This document shows, in pieces, positions 34,606 to 45,640 of a stretch of 64,000 nt of DNA. The DNA is taken from NCBI RefSeq assembly GCF_042453785.1, contig NC_091667.1, positions 32,728,001 to 32,792,000 of the forward strand, written 5' to 3'. A model generated the notes under the pieces. It did not search any database, was not told the origin of the DNA, and was given only the letters and a program-made list of their open reading frames with translations. A program made the position numbers and the translations under genes. The DNA comes from Malus domestica (Eukaryota > Streptophyta > Magnoliopsida > Rosales > Rosaceae). Within the stretch, counting starts at the first letter, position 1. The number at the start of each line of letters is the position of its first letter.

Positions 34606-36275
34606 ATGGAAGAAAAAATCGATAATATCGCCGATATTATCGGTTTTTTGCTTTACCGATATTTTAATAGGTATCCGAGGAATTTTCGTCAAAATATTGT
34701 GATATTTTAGATAATATCGCGATATTTTTGGTTTCTTGACAGTCAGTCACAACCTCGCCGGAGAATCAGAATAACTCTGAGCAAGAACGAAACCTGCAAC
34801 CAAACGGAACAAAATCATCACTATCTTTCAACAAAAATCACCACTTTATACCAAAATCAGTGACAAAATTACACTAATCCGAGAAGCAAGGGCTTGAATT
34901 CGAGCAAGATCTGGAAGAAAACAGTAGAAGCTGAGAGATCGAGTACCTCACCGGCAGTTACAGTGATAAAGATCATCATCTTTGGAAGGCCGCGGATCGG
35001 ACGGAGCTCAGAGATCAATGAGCAAGCATTTCACAGATCGTATTCGATCAGCGGCTGAAAGAGAGGAGAGAGAGAGAGAGCAGAGGGAGACGCGGATGAG
35101 GAGGATCGCGCCGATGGGGACGACGGAGGAGAGGTAGAGGTCGCGGCCCGCGGGACATGGTGACGGGCTCGACGAGGAGGAAGGCGAGGGAGGAGCAGAG
35201 GGAAAGGAAGTAGAGGGCGCCGATGAGGATGACCGATTTGAGGTAGAGCCACGGGGTGCGAAAAGGGGTATGTATGTTGCTTGGCTCTTGGTTGAAAAGG
35301 GGTGCGAAACTGAGAAACAATGGAGAGATTGAAAGGGATGGTCTGCTACGGAGAGATAGAGCCTTTTGAGGCTCTGGGCTCGAGGAAAGGGCAAAATATG
35401 TAGCAGCTGCTAGGGTTTTTCAATTCAAACAGGAAGCTGTTGCATCAGCATATATTGTAGTTGTTGCTGCACTTTGACACAAGTGTGGACTTGGACGTGT
35501 TGGGCCGTGTTTCTCTTCAATAGCACCAGGTCTTCAGTTCGAATCCAGGTGATCTTTGTCCTTTTTCTTCTTTTCTTTTTGTTTTATTATTTGTTTATTT
35601 TAATTTCTTTGTTTTCTTTTCTTTTTTCCTTTTCTTCTAGTTTATTTATTTTAGGCTTTTGTTTTATCTTTTACAGTTTTTATTTTTGTTCTTCTTCTTT
35701 TCTTTTTGTTTTATTATTTGTTTATTTTAATTTCTTTGTTTTCTTTTCTATTTTCCTTTTCTTCTAGTTTATTTATTTTAGGCTTTTGTTTTATCTTTTA
35801 CAGTTTTTATTTTTGTTCTTCAATCTTTGTTTATTTTTACACACCTTGAGGACAAGGTGTGCAATAAGTTTGGGGGTGGGAAAGTAAAATTTTAGGATTT
35901 TAATTTTTTAGGCTTTTGTGTAAAATATTGTACTAATTCATTATATATAAATGATTATGGTGTGTTTAGACTTCTTTCATTAATTACTACATATTTTCTA
36001 CACTCATAATGTTTGTCAGCTCGCTATATAATTAACTTGATATTGTTAAATCCATCATGCAATGCATTTCCTTCCAATTTTTTGTGATAAACTAATAGAT
36101 AATTGACTAAATAAACATCCTGCAAAGTTTCAATAAAAATTTCCAAGTTTTTCTTACAATTTCCGTGGTTTCCATGTAATTTTTATCGATATCGATATTA
36201 TCCCGATATTTCCATCGATATTTCCGTGTTTTCGGACTACCGATATTTCCGATATTACCGATATTTTCTTCCTTG
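34606..36275. mobile_element. Mutator-like element inserted in CPSF160 exon 2, 9-bp TSD
   Basis: GTCTTAACC is present at 34597-34605 and again at 36276-36284, splitting the exon codons for ...SIVLT and FEDAK. The ends are imperfect inverted repeats: ATGGAAGAAAAAATCGATAA versus, on the other strand, AAGGAAGAAAATATCGGTAA. Both continue into ATATCG-rich subterminal repeats (34610-34740 and 36180-36270). The 9-bp TSD points to a MULE. No transposase is seen. A transporter-gene fragment lies at about 35097-35250, and a T-rich tract at 35560-35820 contains a ~120-bp direct duplication. Confidence 0.82.
35097..35250 (-). pseudogene. Captured DMT sugar-phosphate/phosphate translocator fragment
   Basis: On the minus strand, YLKSVILIGALYFLSLCSSL and AFLLVEPVTMSR are followed, after a small frame disruption, by DLYLSSVVPIGAI. 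This order (CSSLAFL... then VEPVTMSR then YLSSVVPIGA) matches the N-terminal membrane segments of plant KT/KV-type drug/metabolite transporters annotated as sugar-phosphate/phosphate translocators. The leading YLKSVILIGALYFLSL looks like a second, misplaced copy of the YLxSVxPIGALYxLSL motif. Family assignment is from memory of the motif and is moderate. The fragment cannot encode a transporter. Confidence 0.55.
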
Positions 36276-36393
36276 GTCTTAACCTTTGAAGATGCAAAAA
36301 TCTCAGTTCTTGAGTTTGATGATTCAATTCATGGACTCCGTACTAGGTGTGGTAATAAAGATTAATTATTAGTCTTAACAAGAACTTATCAAT

Positions 36394-38952
36394 GTGATTA
36401 GTGCGTACGCACCTCAAGTAGGGTTGGATACGAGTTCGAAGGAGAAATTTTGGGAAGACCTTGGAGACTTGGTGCAAGGAATTGCTCAGACGGAGAAGTT
36501 ATTTATAGGAGGAGATTTAAATGGACACGTGGGCAGGGAGACAGGCAACTATGGAGGTTTTCATGGTGGCCATGGTTTTGGGGAGAGAAACGAGGATGGG
36601 GAAGCTATCTTGGATTTGGCAATGGCATATGATCTCTTCTTAGCCAATACCTTCTTTAAGAAGAGAGAAGAACATGTGATCACCTACAAGAGTGGGTCGT
36701 CAAAAACACAAATAGATTTTCTTCTAATGAGGAAAGGGGATCGTATAACTTGTAAGGATTGCAAAGTTATACCAGGAGAGAGCGTGGCTAATCAACATCG
36801 CTTGTTGGTGATGGATGTACATATCAAAAGAGTGAGAAAAAAGAACAAGACTTGGAAGTGCCCAAGGACTAGATGGTGGAATCTAAAAGAAGAAAAACAA
36901 GCTATTTTCAAAGAGAAAGTAATCACCCAGTGTGTGTGGAATAGAGAGGGGGAAGCTAACCAAATGTGGGATTCCATGGCTAGTTGTATCCGAAAAGTAG
37001 CAAAAGAGGTATTAGGAGAGTCCAAGGGCTTTGCCCCACACCAAAAGGAATCTTGGTGGTGGAATGAGGAGGTACAAACAAAGGTGAAGGCTAAGAAGGA
37101 ATGTTGTAAAGCCTTATACAAGGATAGGACCGATGAAAATGGTGAAAGGTATAGAAATGCGAAGCAAGAGGCGAAGAAAGCTGTGAGAGAAGCTAAGTTA
37201 GCGGCTTATGACGATATGTATAAGCGACTAGATACCAAAGAAGGAGAGTTGGATATCTATAAACTAGCTAGAGAAAGGGAAAAGAAGACAAGGGACCTAA
37301 ACCAAGTGAGGTGCATCAAGGATGAGGATGGAAAAGTTCTTGCTACAGAGAACGCGGTTAAAGACAGATGGAAATGTTATTTTTATAATCTTTTCAATGA
37401 AGGACATGAAAGAAGTGCTTCTTTAGGGGAGTTGAGTAACTCAGAAGAGTGTAGAAACTACTCTTTTTATCGTAGAATTCGGAAGGAAGAAGTGGTTGTA
37501 GCTTTGAAGAAGATGAAGCATAGAAAAGCAGTAGGCCCAGACGATATACCAATCGAAGTGTGGAAAGTTTTGGGAGAGACAGGTATAACATGGCTCACTG
37601 ACAATTTCAATAGGATTCTGAAAACAAAGAAGATGCCAAATGAGTGGCGAACGAGCACTTTGGTGCCTATCTACAAGATTAAGGGCGATGTACAAAATTG
37701 CATGAACTATAGGGGTATTAAGCTAATGAGTCATACAATGAAGCTCTGGGAGAGAGTCATTGAGCATAGATTGAGGCAAGAGACACAGGTTTCGGACAAC
37801 CAATTCGGGTTCATGCCAGGGCGCTCAACCATGGAGGCAATCTATCTCTTACGAAGATTGATGGAAAGATATAGAGATGGGAAAAAGGATTTACACATGG
37901 TCTTTATAGATTTGGAAAAAGCGTATGATAGGGTCCCAAGAGACATTCTTTGGAGGATTTTAGAGAAGAAAGGAGTACGAGTAGCATATATCCAAGCTAT
38001 ACAGGATATGTATGAAAGAGCAAAGACTGCCGTAAGAACTCATGAAGGACAAACCGAAAGCTTTCCCATAACTGTAGGATTACATCAAGGTTCATCCTTA
38101 AGTCCTTACCTTTTTGCGTTGGTAATGGATGAGTTAACAGGACATATTCAAGATGATATTCCTTGGTGTATGCTTTTCGCAGACGATATAGTGTTGATAG
38201 ATGAAACTCAGGAAGGGGTAAATGCAAAGCTTAACCTTTGGAGAGAAGTGTTGGAATCTAAAGGTCTTCGCCTAAGCCGATCAAAGACAGAATATATGGA
38301 GTGCAAGTTCAGTGCAAATAGAGGCCAAAACGAGTTAGGGGTGAGGATCAGAGATCAAGAAATAACAAAGAGTGACCGTTTTCGTTACCTAGGATCTATC
38401 TTGCAAAAGAACGGAGAATTAGATGGAGATCTCAACCATAGAATACAAGCTGGATGGATGAAGTGGAAGAGTGCATCAGGCGTTTTGTGTGACCGCCGTA
38501 TGCCACTAAAGCTCAAGGGAAAATTCTATAGGACGGCAATAAGGCCGGCGATGCTGTATGGCACAGAATGTTGGGCGGTGAAGCATCAACACGTACACAA
38601 AATGGGTGTAGCGGAGATGAGGATGCTTCGTTGGATGTGTGGGCACACGAGAAAGGATAAGATTAGGAATGAGGATATCCGGGGTAAAGTAGGAGTAGCC
38701 GAAATTGAAGGAAAGATGAGAGAAAATCGGTTACGGTGGTTTGGACATGTGCAAAGAAGGCCTACTGACGCTCCGATTAGAAGATGCGACTATGAGACAG
38801 AGGTTCAGGGCCGAAGGGGTAGAGGAAGACCTAGGAAAACTTTGGAAGAGACCCTAAGAAAAGACTTAGAGTACTTGGATCTAACGGAGGACATGACACA
38901 GAACAGAACACAATGGCGTTCTAAGATTCATATAGCCGATCCCACTCAGTGA
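36394..38952 (+). CDS. RTE LINE endonuclease/reverse transcriptase ORF, N-terminally truncated
   Basis: An uninterrupted 852-codon ORF. It begins inside the AP-like endonuclease ([38 protein letters not shown]), so the N-terminal catalytic Asn and Glu motifs are missing. The reverse transcriptase follows, with [17 protein letters not shown] (about residues 505-521), [20 protein letters not shown] and the FADD catalytic box ([10 protein letters not shown]). The RTE-type C-terminus ends IADPTQ. The first Met is only the first ATG after the truncation, not a native start. The open RT frame implies recent insertion. It cannot be autonomous without the missing endonuclease residues. Confidence 0.9.
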   Translation: MISAYAPQVGLDTSSKEKFWEDLGDLVQGIAQTEKLFIGGDLNGHVGRETGNYGGFHGGHGFGERNEDGEAILDLAMAYDLFLANTFFKKREEHVITYKSGSSKTQIDFLLMRKGDRITCKDCKVIPGESVANQHRLLVMDVHIKRVRKKNKTWKCPRTRWWNLKEEKQAIFKEKVITQCVWNREGEANQMWDSMASCIRKVAKEVLGESKGFAPHQKESWWWNEEVQTKVKAKKECCKALYKDRTDENGERYRNAKQEAKKAVREAKLAAYDDMYKRLDTKEGELDIYKLAREREKKTRDLNQVRCIKDEDGKVLATENAVKDRWKCYFYNLFNEGHERSASLGELSNSEECRNYSFYRRIRKEEVVVALKKMKHRKAVGPDDIPIEVWKVLGETGITWLTDNFNRILKTKKMPNEWRTSTLVPIYKIKGDVQNCMNYRGIKLMSHTMKLWERVIEHRLRQETQVSDNQFGFMPGRSTMEAIYLLRRLMERYRDGKKDLHMVFIDLEKAYDRVPRDILWRILEKKGVRVAYIQAIQDMYERAKTAVRTHEGQTESFPITVGLHQGSSLSPYLFALVMDELTGHIQDDIPWCMLFADDIVLIDETQEGVNAKLNLWREVLESKGLRLSRSKTEYMECKFSANRGQNELGVRIRDQEITKSDRFRYLGSILQKNGELDGDLNHRIQAGWMKWKSASGVLCDRRMPLKLKGKFYRTAIRPAMLYGTECWAVKHQHVHKMGVAEMRMLRWMCGHTRKDKIRNEDIRGKVGVAEIEGKMRENRLRWFGHVQRRPTDAPIRRCDYETEVQGRRGRGRPRKTLEETLRKDLEYLDLTEDMTQNRTQWRSKIHIADPTQ

Positions 38953-39212
38953 CTTGGATTTTCCAAGTCTCCAACCGAGAAGTTTTCATCACTCGGGAAA
39001 TTAAGGGAACACTACCTCAACCTACATGCTCCACTCACAAAGCTTCAACATACAAGCTTCAACAAAAGAAAATTCAAAGAACTTAGCGAAGAAGGCTTTG
39101 GTGTATTTAACACAATACGTTGAAATGAAGGAAAGCTTATTTATTGATATCCCCGATAAGTTACAAATATGTACATATACTTGAGTCAAAATAAACAAAC
39201 AAGAGGGAGCCT

Positions 39213-39893
39213 TCACAAAGGTTGCTTAGGAGAAGTCTCAGCAGTCGGTAGAGCCCCAGAAAGAGAAGGCACCGGAGGGGGATCATTCGGAGCCTCAGTA
39301 CTGGACAGAACCCTAGAAGGAGGAGGCATCAGAGGTTGATCATTTGGAGCTTCATTAAGCGGTATAGCCCCAGAAGACGAAGGCAATAAATGCCTTTGGA
39401 ACAAACCCACAAATCTCTGATGATCAAGTAAAACCTGACCATCAGATTCCTTCATCTGGTCAAGCTTCCTCTTCATGTTTGTAGCATAGTCATGTGCGAG
39501 CCGGTGCAACTGTTTATTCTCATGCTTGAGCCATCTAATCTCCTGTTTGAGACTCATCACTTCAGCCGCCAATGATTCAACTTGGCGGGTTCGAGCAAAT
39601 AGGCGTTGGGCCATATTAGACACAGAACCTGCACACTGAACACTGAGAGCCAGAGAATCCTTAACAGCCAACTCATCAGACCGTTTGGAAAGTAGTCTGT
39701 TATCTTTGGGAGTGAGAAGGTTCCTGGCCACTACCGCAACGGTCATATCATTCTTCATCACGGAATCCCCAACGGTAAGAGGACCAGTAGGGGAGACGAA
39801 GGATGGGCGCCATATGTTGTCTGGAGAAGGCGAGGCTGCCTCTTCAACAAGGTTCAAGTCAAAACGACGGTCGGAGGGGCCAGACATTTTCAA
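39213..39893 (-). CDS. 226-aa coiled-coil ORF of unknown function inside composite LINE copy 1
   Basis: The ORF is on the strand opposite to the LINE. It starts MKMSGPSDRRFDLNLVEEAA (a second Met at residue 3 is as likely). Residues about 110-165 form heptad-like Leu-rich coiled coil (VESLAAEVMSLKQEIRWLKH). The C-terminal third is Pro/Ser-rich with three imperfect repeats (EAPNDQPLMPPPSRVLSSTE-like). I do not recognise the family. An intact, highly similar ORF occurs in copy 2 at 50462-51142. It may be a retroelement accessory or gag-like protein, or a captured host gene. Confidence 0.6.
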   Translation of the reverse strand: MKMSGPSDRRFDLNLVEEAASPSPDNIWRPSFVSPTGPLTVGDSVMKNDMTVAVVARNLLTPKDNRLLSKRSDELAVKDSLALSVQCAGSVSNMAQRLFARTRQVESLAAEVMSLKQEIRWLKHENKQLHRLAHDYATNMKRKLDQMKESDGQVLLDHQRFVGLFQRHLLPSSSGAIPLNEAPNDQPLMPPPSRVLSSTEAPNDPPPVPSLSGALPTAETSPKQPL

Positions 39894-40050
39894 AGGTGTT
39901 GAAGAGAGAAGAGGTCGGACAAATCAAGATCTTAGAAGTGCAAGAATGAAGCTTCTACTGGTGGATATTCAAGTGTGCTTTGGAACTTAATGTCAGCCCT
40001 TATAAAAATCTGCACTCGACGAAGCTTCAGAAATCGAAGAGGTGCCTGCT

Positions 40051-40260
40051 CAGAAATCGAAGAGGCGTTTGCTTTCTCAAAAGCTGGGCTGCTCAGAGAC
40101 CACGAGGGTCGATCTCAGAAATCGAAGAGGCGTTTGCTTTCTCAAAAGCTGGGCTGCTCAAAGACCACGAAGGCCAATCTCAGAAATCGAAGAGGCTTGC
40201 TTTCTCAAAAGCTGGGCTGCTCAGAGACCACGAGGGCTAATCTCAGAAATTGAAGAGGCA
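40051..40260. repeat. 65-bp tandem repeats in composite LINE copy 1
   Basis: About 3.5 units start at 40051, 40116, 40181 and 40244, each beginning CAGAAATCGAAGAGGC and containing GCTTTCTCAAAAGCTGGGCT. Copy 2 has the same array with a different unit structure (50140-50330), so the array has changed length since the copies split. Confidence 0.85.
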
Positions 40261-40578
40261 CCTACTTTTCCAGCCTTGTCAGCACCTGTCACACGCACAC
40301 TCAGCTTTGCGGAAATTATGGGCATTTTGTCGAAGATTTCTGGCGAAGTAGAAAGCACATGAATCGTACTTCAATCACCCACTTCCCACACGCAATAGTA
40401 GCTCATGGGTACCACAGATAACTTTGCCAAAGTTCTCTGACAAAGTTGAGACACGTGAAGCTTGTAGCTCCCACTACATCGCTCTGACCAAGAAGGGTAA
40501 AATAATAGCAAAGAAACAACACTAACAAAGTTTAGACACATAAATTTTGAAGGTCTAGCTACCATATTATTACCCACA

Positions 40579-41140
40579 AGGGTAAAGGAACAGTACCGCT
40601 GCTGGATAATTGGAAAGTCCCGGTGTGTCAACCTCTAGCAAACATGCCCAACCTTTACTCACATTCGAGAAAACACTCCCAACAAGATTGCTTGCTCCAA
40701 AATCGAAGAGGCACCGCCCTCCGAATCTCGAGAGCCAGACTCCCAACATGATTACTTTCTAAAAAATCGAAGAGAGGGTAAAGGAACAGTACCACTGCTG
40801 GATAATTGGAAAGTCCCTGTGTGTCAACCTCTGTGCTTCGTGGCAAGGTAGATTAGCAAACATGCCCAACCTTTACTCACATTCGAGAAAACACTCCCAA
40901 CAAGATTGCTTGCTCCAAAATCGAAGAGGCACCGCCCTCCGAATCTCGAGAGCCAGACTCCCAACATGATTACTTTCTCAAAAATTGAAGAGACACCGCT
41001 CTCCGAATCTCGAGAGCCAGACCCCCAGTAAGATTGCTTTCTCAAAAATCGAAGAGGCATCGTTCTCCGAATCTCAAGAGCTAGATCCCCGACAGGATTG
41101 CTTGTTCAAAAACCAAAGAGGCACCACTTTCCCAACTTCA
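40579..41140. repeat. Degenerate tandem repeats (about 62 bp) and a ~190-bp direct repeat
   Basis: The block GGGTAAAGGAACAGTACC at about 40579 recurs at about 40778. Units holding CCGAATCTCGAGAGCCAGAC with AAAATCGAAGAGGCACC-type spacers recur several times up to 41140. Copy 2 carries fewer units (49480-49850), which accounts for part of its shorter length. Confidence 0.75.
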
Positions 41141-42592
41141 AGAGCTGGATCTCCTTGGATAAAGCTTGTCTGTAATCTTCACACGCAACATCAGCTTTCT
41201 AGATACCAGACCACTTTTTCAAAGTGCTCTGATAGAGTTAAAACATGTGAAGTTGGCAGCTCCCACTACCGTGCTATGACCAAGCAGGGTAAAGGAATAG
41301 CATTATTACTTGATGTTAGGGAGACTCCTATATATGTCGACCTCCATCCCCAACGGACAGGCAGACCTGCAAAAATGCTCAACCCTTCCTCTTATCTGAG
41401 AGGGCACTCCCAACGAAGCCTTTCAAAATATTCAGCTTTCTTTCCCCCCGATAACACCTCTGTAAACAAGCTATAATAGAGCAAGAATATCTCATATCAT
41501 CAGGGTTAAAAGTAAGAGTATCCTATATCATGCTTTTTCCCTGTCTTTTCCTTTGGCCTTGTTCTTACCTGCAAGACAAGGAGAATGAGAGCAATCAGTC
41601 AGCACTTGGAATCAAGCTTCCAGCCAGGAACTGACTGCCTGGAACCCCTTACCTGATTACTTACCTGGCATTGCTCTCGAGTACTCATCTTCAACATCTT
41701 ATGCTTCCAGGGAAGATACCGCATCTGCCTGAGGAACAGATAGGGCAAGTGAGAAGGATACAAGGAAGCATGTGGAGACAAGCGTAACAGCACACGTGCC
41801 GATACATCCACTACTCTGTCAAAAGCCAAAGTATCCTATATCAGCAGGGTCGAACGTACTCTAGATTTGATGGACTTGTTTTGACCCTCAAATTCTTCAG
41901 TCGGCCTTATACTCTAGAGGAAACCAGAAAACCCTCCAGCCTAGTTCAAGAATAAGCCTGTGGAAAGTTACTTCTTCAAAAGCAAAAGTATCCCATATCA
42001 TCTCTTCTCATTTTTCTTCTCTTTATCCTTCATGCTGCCTGCAAGATAGGGAGAATGTGAACAATTAGCCGGAGCTCTGATTGCTTACCTTGTCTGTCAC
42101 CTCTTTCAGCAGATCCCCTAGCTCGGCGACTTGGGGGACTCCTACTACATGGTTTGTATCGCGCTTGACCAAGCCTGAAACTATAAGTAAGCTTCAAGTG
42201 AAATTGATACATTACCTTGTGCATCTCCACCAGTTACAGATGCCACCCTTGGATGGAGGAAGAGTACTTCCAGAGAAGATGTCACATCTACCTATGAGAC
42301 AGATAAGGCAAGTCAAGACGATACCACACTCCGGTACTTAGAAGTTTCGTGGTTACGAGATCATTCTCCCACAATATTTCCTAATGTCATTTGTACTAAA
42401 TCATTCACTTGTACTCACTAAAGGAGAGCTTGAACCTATGTACTTGTGTAAACCCTTCACAATTAATGAGAACTCATCTATTCCGTGGACGTAGCCAATC
42501 TGGGTGAACCACGTATATCTTGTGTTTGCTTTCCTATCTCTATCCATTTATATACTTATCCACACTAATGACCGGAGCAATCTAGCGAAGAT

Positions 42593-43170
42593 CACAAAAA
42601 GTGACCGTTTTCGCTACCTAGGATCTATCTTGCAAGAGAACGGAGACTTAGATGGAGATCTCAACCATAGAATACAAGCTGGATGGATGAAGTGTAAGAG
42701 TGCATCCGGCGTGTTTGTGTGACCGTCGTAGGCCACTGAAGCTCAAGGGAAAATTTTATAGGACGGCAATAAGGCCGCGATGTTGTATGGCACAGAATGT
42801 TGGGCGGTGAAGCATCAACACGTACACAAAATGGGTGTAGCGGAGATGAGGATGCTTCGTGGGAGGTATGGGCACACGAGAAAGGATAAGATTGAGAATG
42901 AGGATATCCGAGGTAAAGTAGGAGTAGCCAAAATTGAAGGAAATATGAGAGAAAATCGGTTCCGGTGGTTTGGACATGTGCAAAGAAGGCCTACTGACGC
43001 TCCGGTTCGAAAATGTGACTACGGGACAGAGGTTCAGGGCCGAAGGGGTAGAGGAAGACCTAGGAAAACTTTGGAATAGACCCTAGGAAAAGACTTGAGT
43101 ACTTGGATCTAACGGAGGACATGACACAAAACCGAGCGCAATGGCGTTTTAGGATTCATATAGCCGACCC
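42593..43170 (+). pseudogene. Second, partial RT C-terminus of composite LINE copy 1
   Basis: It reads [20 protein letters not shown] and later [20 protein letters not shown], repeating the last ~190 codons of the ORF that ended at 38952. It is broken by a frameshift near 42715 and a stop near 43077. The homologous segment in copy 2 (47389-48063) is open. It leads directly into the LINE 3' end and (TTG)n tail. Confidence 0.85.
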
Positions 43171-44073
43171 CACTTAGTGGGAAAAGGCTTTGTTGTTGTT
43201 GTTGTTGTTGTTGTATTAGTCTTGCTGTTTCAGTTGATGTCATATCATTTGAAGTTTCCTTTAAGTCCAAATCAGAACACACTTGAATGTTTTTTTTGGA
43301 AGTGTTGTAGTGTTGGAGTCACGAATGTTGAATCCCGAGTAAGAATTTAATTGTGAATTTGCTAATAAGGGAATACTCCATCTCCTCTAGCAGGCTTCTA
43401 TACATCAACTGAATTTTACAGTTTTACTTGAAGTTGGTTGTGTAATTTAGTGATTGAAGAGCCTTAAAGTCTCTAATCTGTATTCTTTCTCGTTATTAAC
43501 TAGTTATATATTTTCCATAGTTTGCTTAATCGTGTTATTACCTGAGTTTGGTTATGTATATGTTTCCAAAGTTTGTTTAACTGTGTTGCAAGGTGATATT
43601 AATTCATTGACGTTGACCTTTTTCCCAGCTCCATGCACTGTTTTGAGGGCCCAGAGTGGCTTCATTTGAGAAGAGGCAGAGAGTCATTTGCAAGAGGCCC
43701 ATTGGTTAAGGTTGATCCCCAAGGCAGGTTCGGAGGCGTTCTTGTTTATGGCTTTCAAATGATAATTCTTAAAGCTGCGGAGGTCTCTTTTGCCTCCTCC
43801 ACTTTGCATTTTGATCATCGTAGTGGTACTAGCAGTCTCATGTTGAAAAATTATGGCTTAATAAGTTAGTTTCGATTCCTGATATATTTACAATAGGATT
43901 TGGAGGGGAAAAGGAAAAACTGTTGGTTTAGCGACAGTTCTAAGCATTGGCTCCTATGCCCTTATTAGGAGCATACTCAAATTGGTCTACGATATTGTGT
44001 CAACAAATTATTGGCTCTCATATTCAACAATGTGTTGCTTAGTATTGGTCACTGCGTCTTAGGCTAAAAAGGT

Positions 44074-44107
44074 CGTACCCAGTGCACAAGGCTCCCGCTT
44101 TACGCAG
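44074..44107 (-). mobile_element. 34-bp SINE 3'-end insertion with 27-bp TSD
   Basis: GGTCACTGCGTCTTAGGCTA followed by AAAAGGT occurs at 44047-44073 and again at 44108-44134. Between the copies is only CGTACCCAGTGCACAAGGCT plus CCCGCTTTACGCAG, the reverse of the SINE 3' end seen at 12990-13033. It is an extremely 5'-truncated SINE insertion in a CPSF160 intron. Confidence 0.85.
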
Positions 44108-45591
44108 GGTCACTGCGTCTTAGGCTAAAAAGGTAAAATTAAAGAAGTTAATTCTCTATTCCTGCTTTTTAAATTGTACGATTTGGAAGGGAAAAAGTGA
44201 AACCTTGTTGCCTTAGTAACAGTTCTAAGTGTTACCTATGCTGTATGCCTTTGTTAGTAGTGCTTTCAATTATTGGCTTGGTCATTGTGCCTCAACTCTC
44301 ATGGTCCTCTAGTAGATACGTGATCTATAAAAGAGGGTCCTCCTGTATCTCAATTTGTATATCTTGTTGTCAGGGTGGCTCTGGTTTGGTTGGGGACGAT
44401 GATGGTTTTGGTTCCGGAGGTGCAATTTCTGCTCGTGTTGAGTCGTCTTACATTTTTAATCTGGGAGACATGGACATGAAGCATGTAAAGGATTTTACAT
44501 TTGTACATGGTGAGTTTGGATGTGGAATAATCTTTGGAAGAAGCAATATTTGTAAGACATTTAATAGACAAAGATTGTATTTGGATTTGTGGACTAAAAA
44601 GAAGATATTTGGATATGAATTCTTAGCGTGCATTATTTAATGAGACTTTAGATATTCTATGATAATGAAATTCATATGTGAATTTGAGTATTTGAAATTA
44701 ACAGAATTTCATATAGGTTGCATAATTCACTTCATTATAATTATATTTATATTATTTAAAGTGTTATTTTCCTTAAAAATAATGTTGTGGTTATCAGTAT
44801 CCATATTTTCTTGTCTTGCATTCCCGAGTAGGTTTGAAACAAAATAGGTTAGTTCTAATAACTTCTTGTGGCTTTTTATCTTTTAAAGTTTGACATAACG
44901 TATGTTGTATAGGTTACATTGAGCCTGTGCTGGTTATCCTTCACGAGCAGAAGCTTACTTGGGCTGGGCATGTCTCATGGAAGCACCATGCTTGTATGAT
45001 TTCTGCACTTAGTATCAGCACAACTTTAAAGCAGCATCCGCACATATGGTCAGCTGTTGTAAGTTCCACCAAGATAAATTTATCTTCAAATTTTGAAATT
45101 ACTCATTATAAATTTCTTTTCTTTATGTCCCCAACTATTTTTTTTATGTTCATACAGTCATTTTGATCCATAAAATCAATGTTTAAGCATTCAGCTGACT
45201 ATGAAAATGTGAACAAATTTTTCTTGAAAGTCTTGCATGCTTTTGCTATACTGGAGAAATGTGTATGTTTGATCCAAGTCAGATGACCTGAAAGATTATC
45301 CTTCTTAATGTGGGAATATTTGGGAAGACATCCTTACATTCGATCTATTTTTACTTATATTTGTGTCAGAATCTCCCACATGATTCCTACAATCTGCTTG
45401 CTGTACCATCTCCAATTGGCGGTGTTCTCGTGATTAGTGCAAATTTTAATCTATTATAATAGCCAGGTAAGTTAATTTATTATAGTGGTTTTATTAGCTG
45501 AAGCACTTTTTTATGAGGTTTTTACCAACTTTATGCAGTCAGCCTCATGTGCATTGCCATTAAACAGTTATGCTGCTTCTGTTGATAACAG

Positions 45592-45640
45592 CTCTCTCTC
45601 TCTCTCTCTCTCTCTCTCTTCACACACACACACACACACA
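45592..45640. repeat. CT/CA microsatellite at a former splice donor
   Basis: A (CT)n tract runs directly into (CA)n right after the CPSF160 exon remnant ending GTTGATAACAG (45591), where a GT donor is expected. The donor is lost or obscured by the microsatellite. Confidence 0.8.

Larger units (their letters stand above)
36377..43213 (+). mobile_element. Composite RTE LINE, copy 1 (5'-truncated)
   Basis: TATTAGTCTT flanks the unit (36367-36376 and 43214-43223). The 3' end is a (TTG)n tail at 43193-43213, typical of plant RTE LINEs. In order: endonuclease/RT ORF (36394-38952), about 3.6 kb of unrelated DNA with an antisense 226-aa ORF and tandem repeats, then a second partial RT C-terminus (42593-43170) and the tail. 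It is 5'-truncated inside the endonuclease by about 0.7 kb relative to copy 2. It sits in the CPSF160 intron that followed the exon ending at 36346. Confidence 0.88.

Noticed and set aside
36394-38952. A host gene resembling craniofacial development protein 2-like proteins
   Set aside because: Domain order (endonuclease, RT with FADD box), (TTG)n tail and TSDs make it an RTE LINE; such host annotations are mislabelled LINEs.
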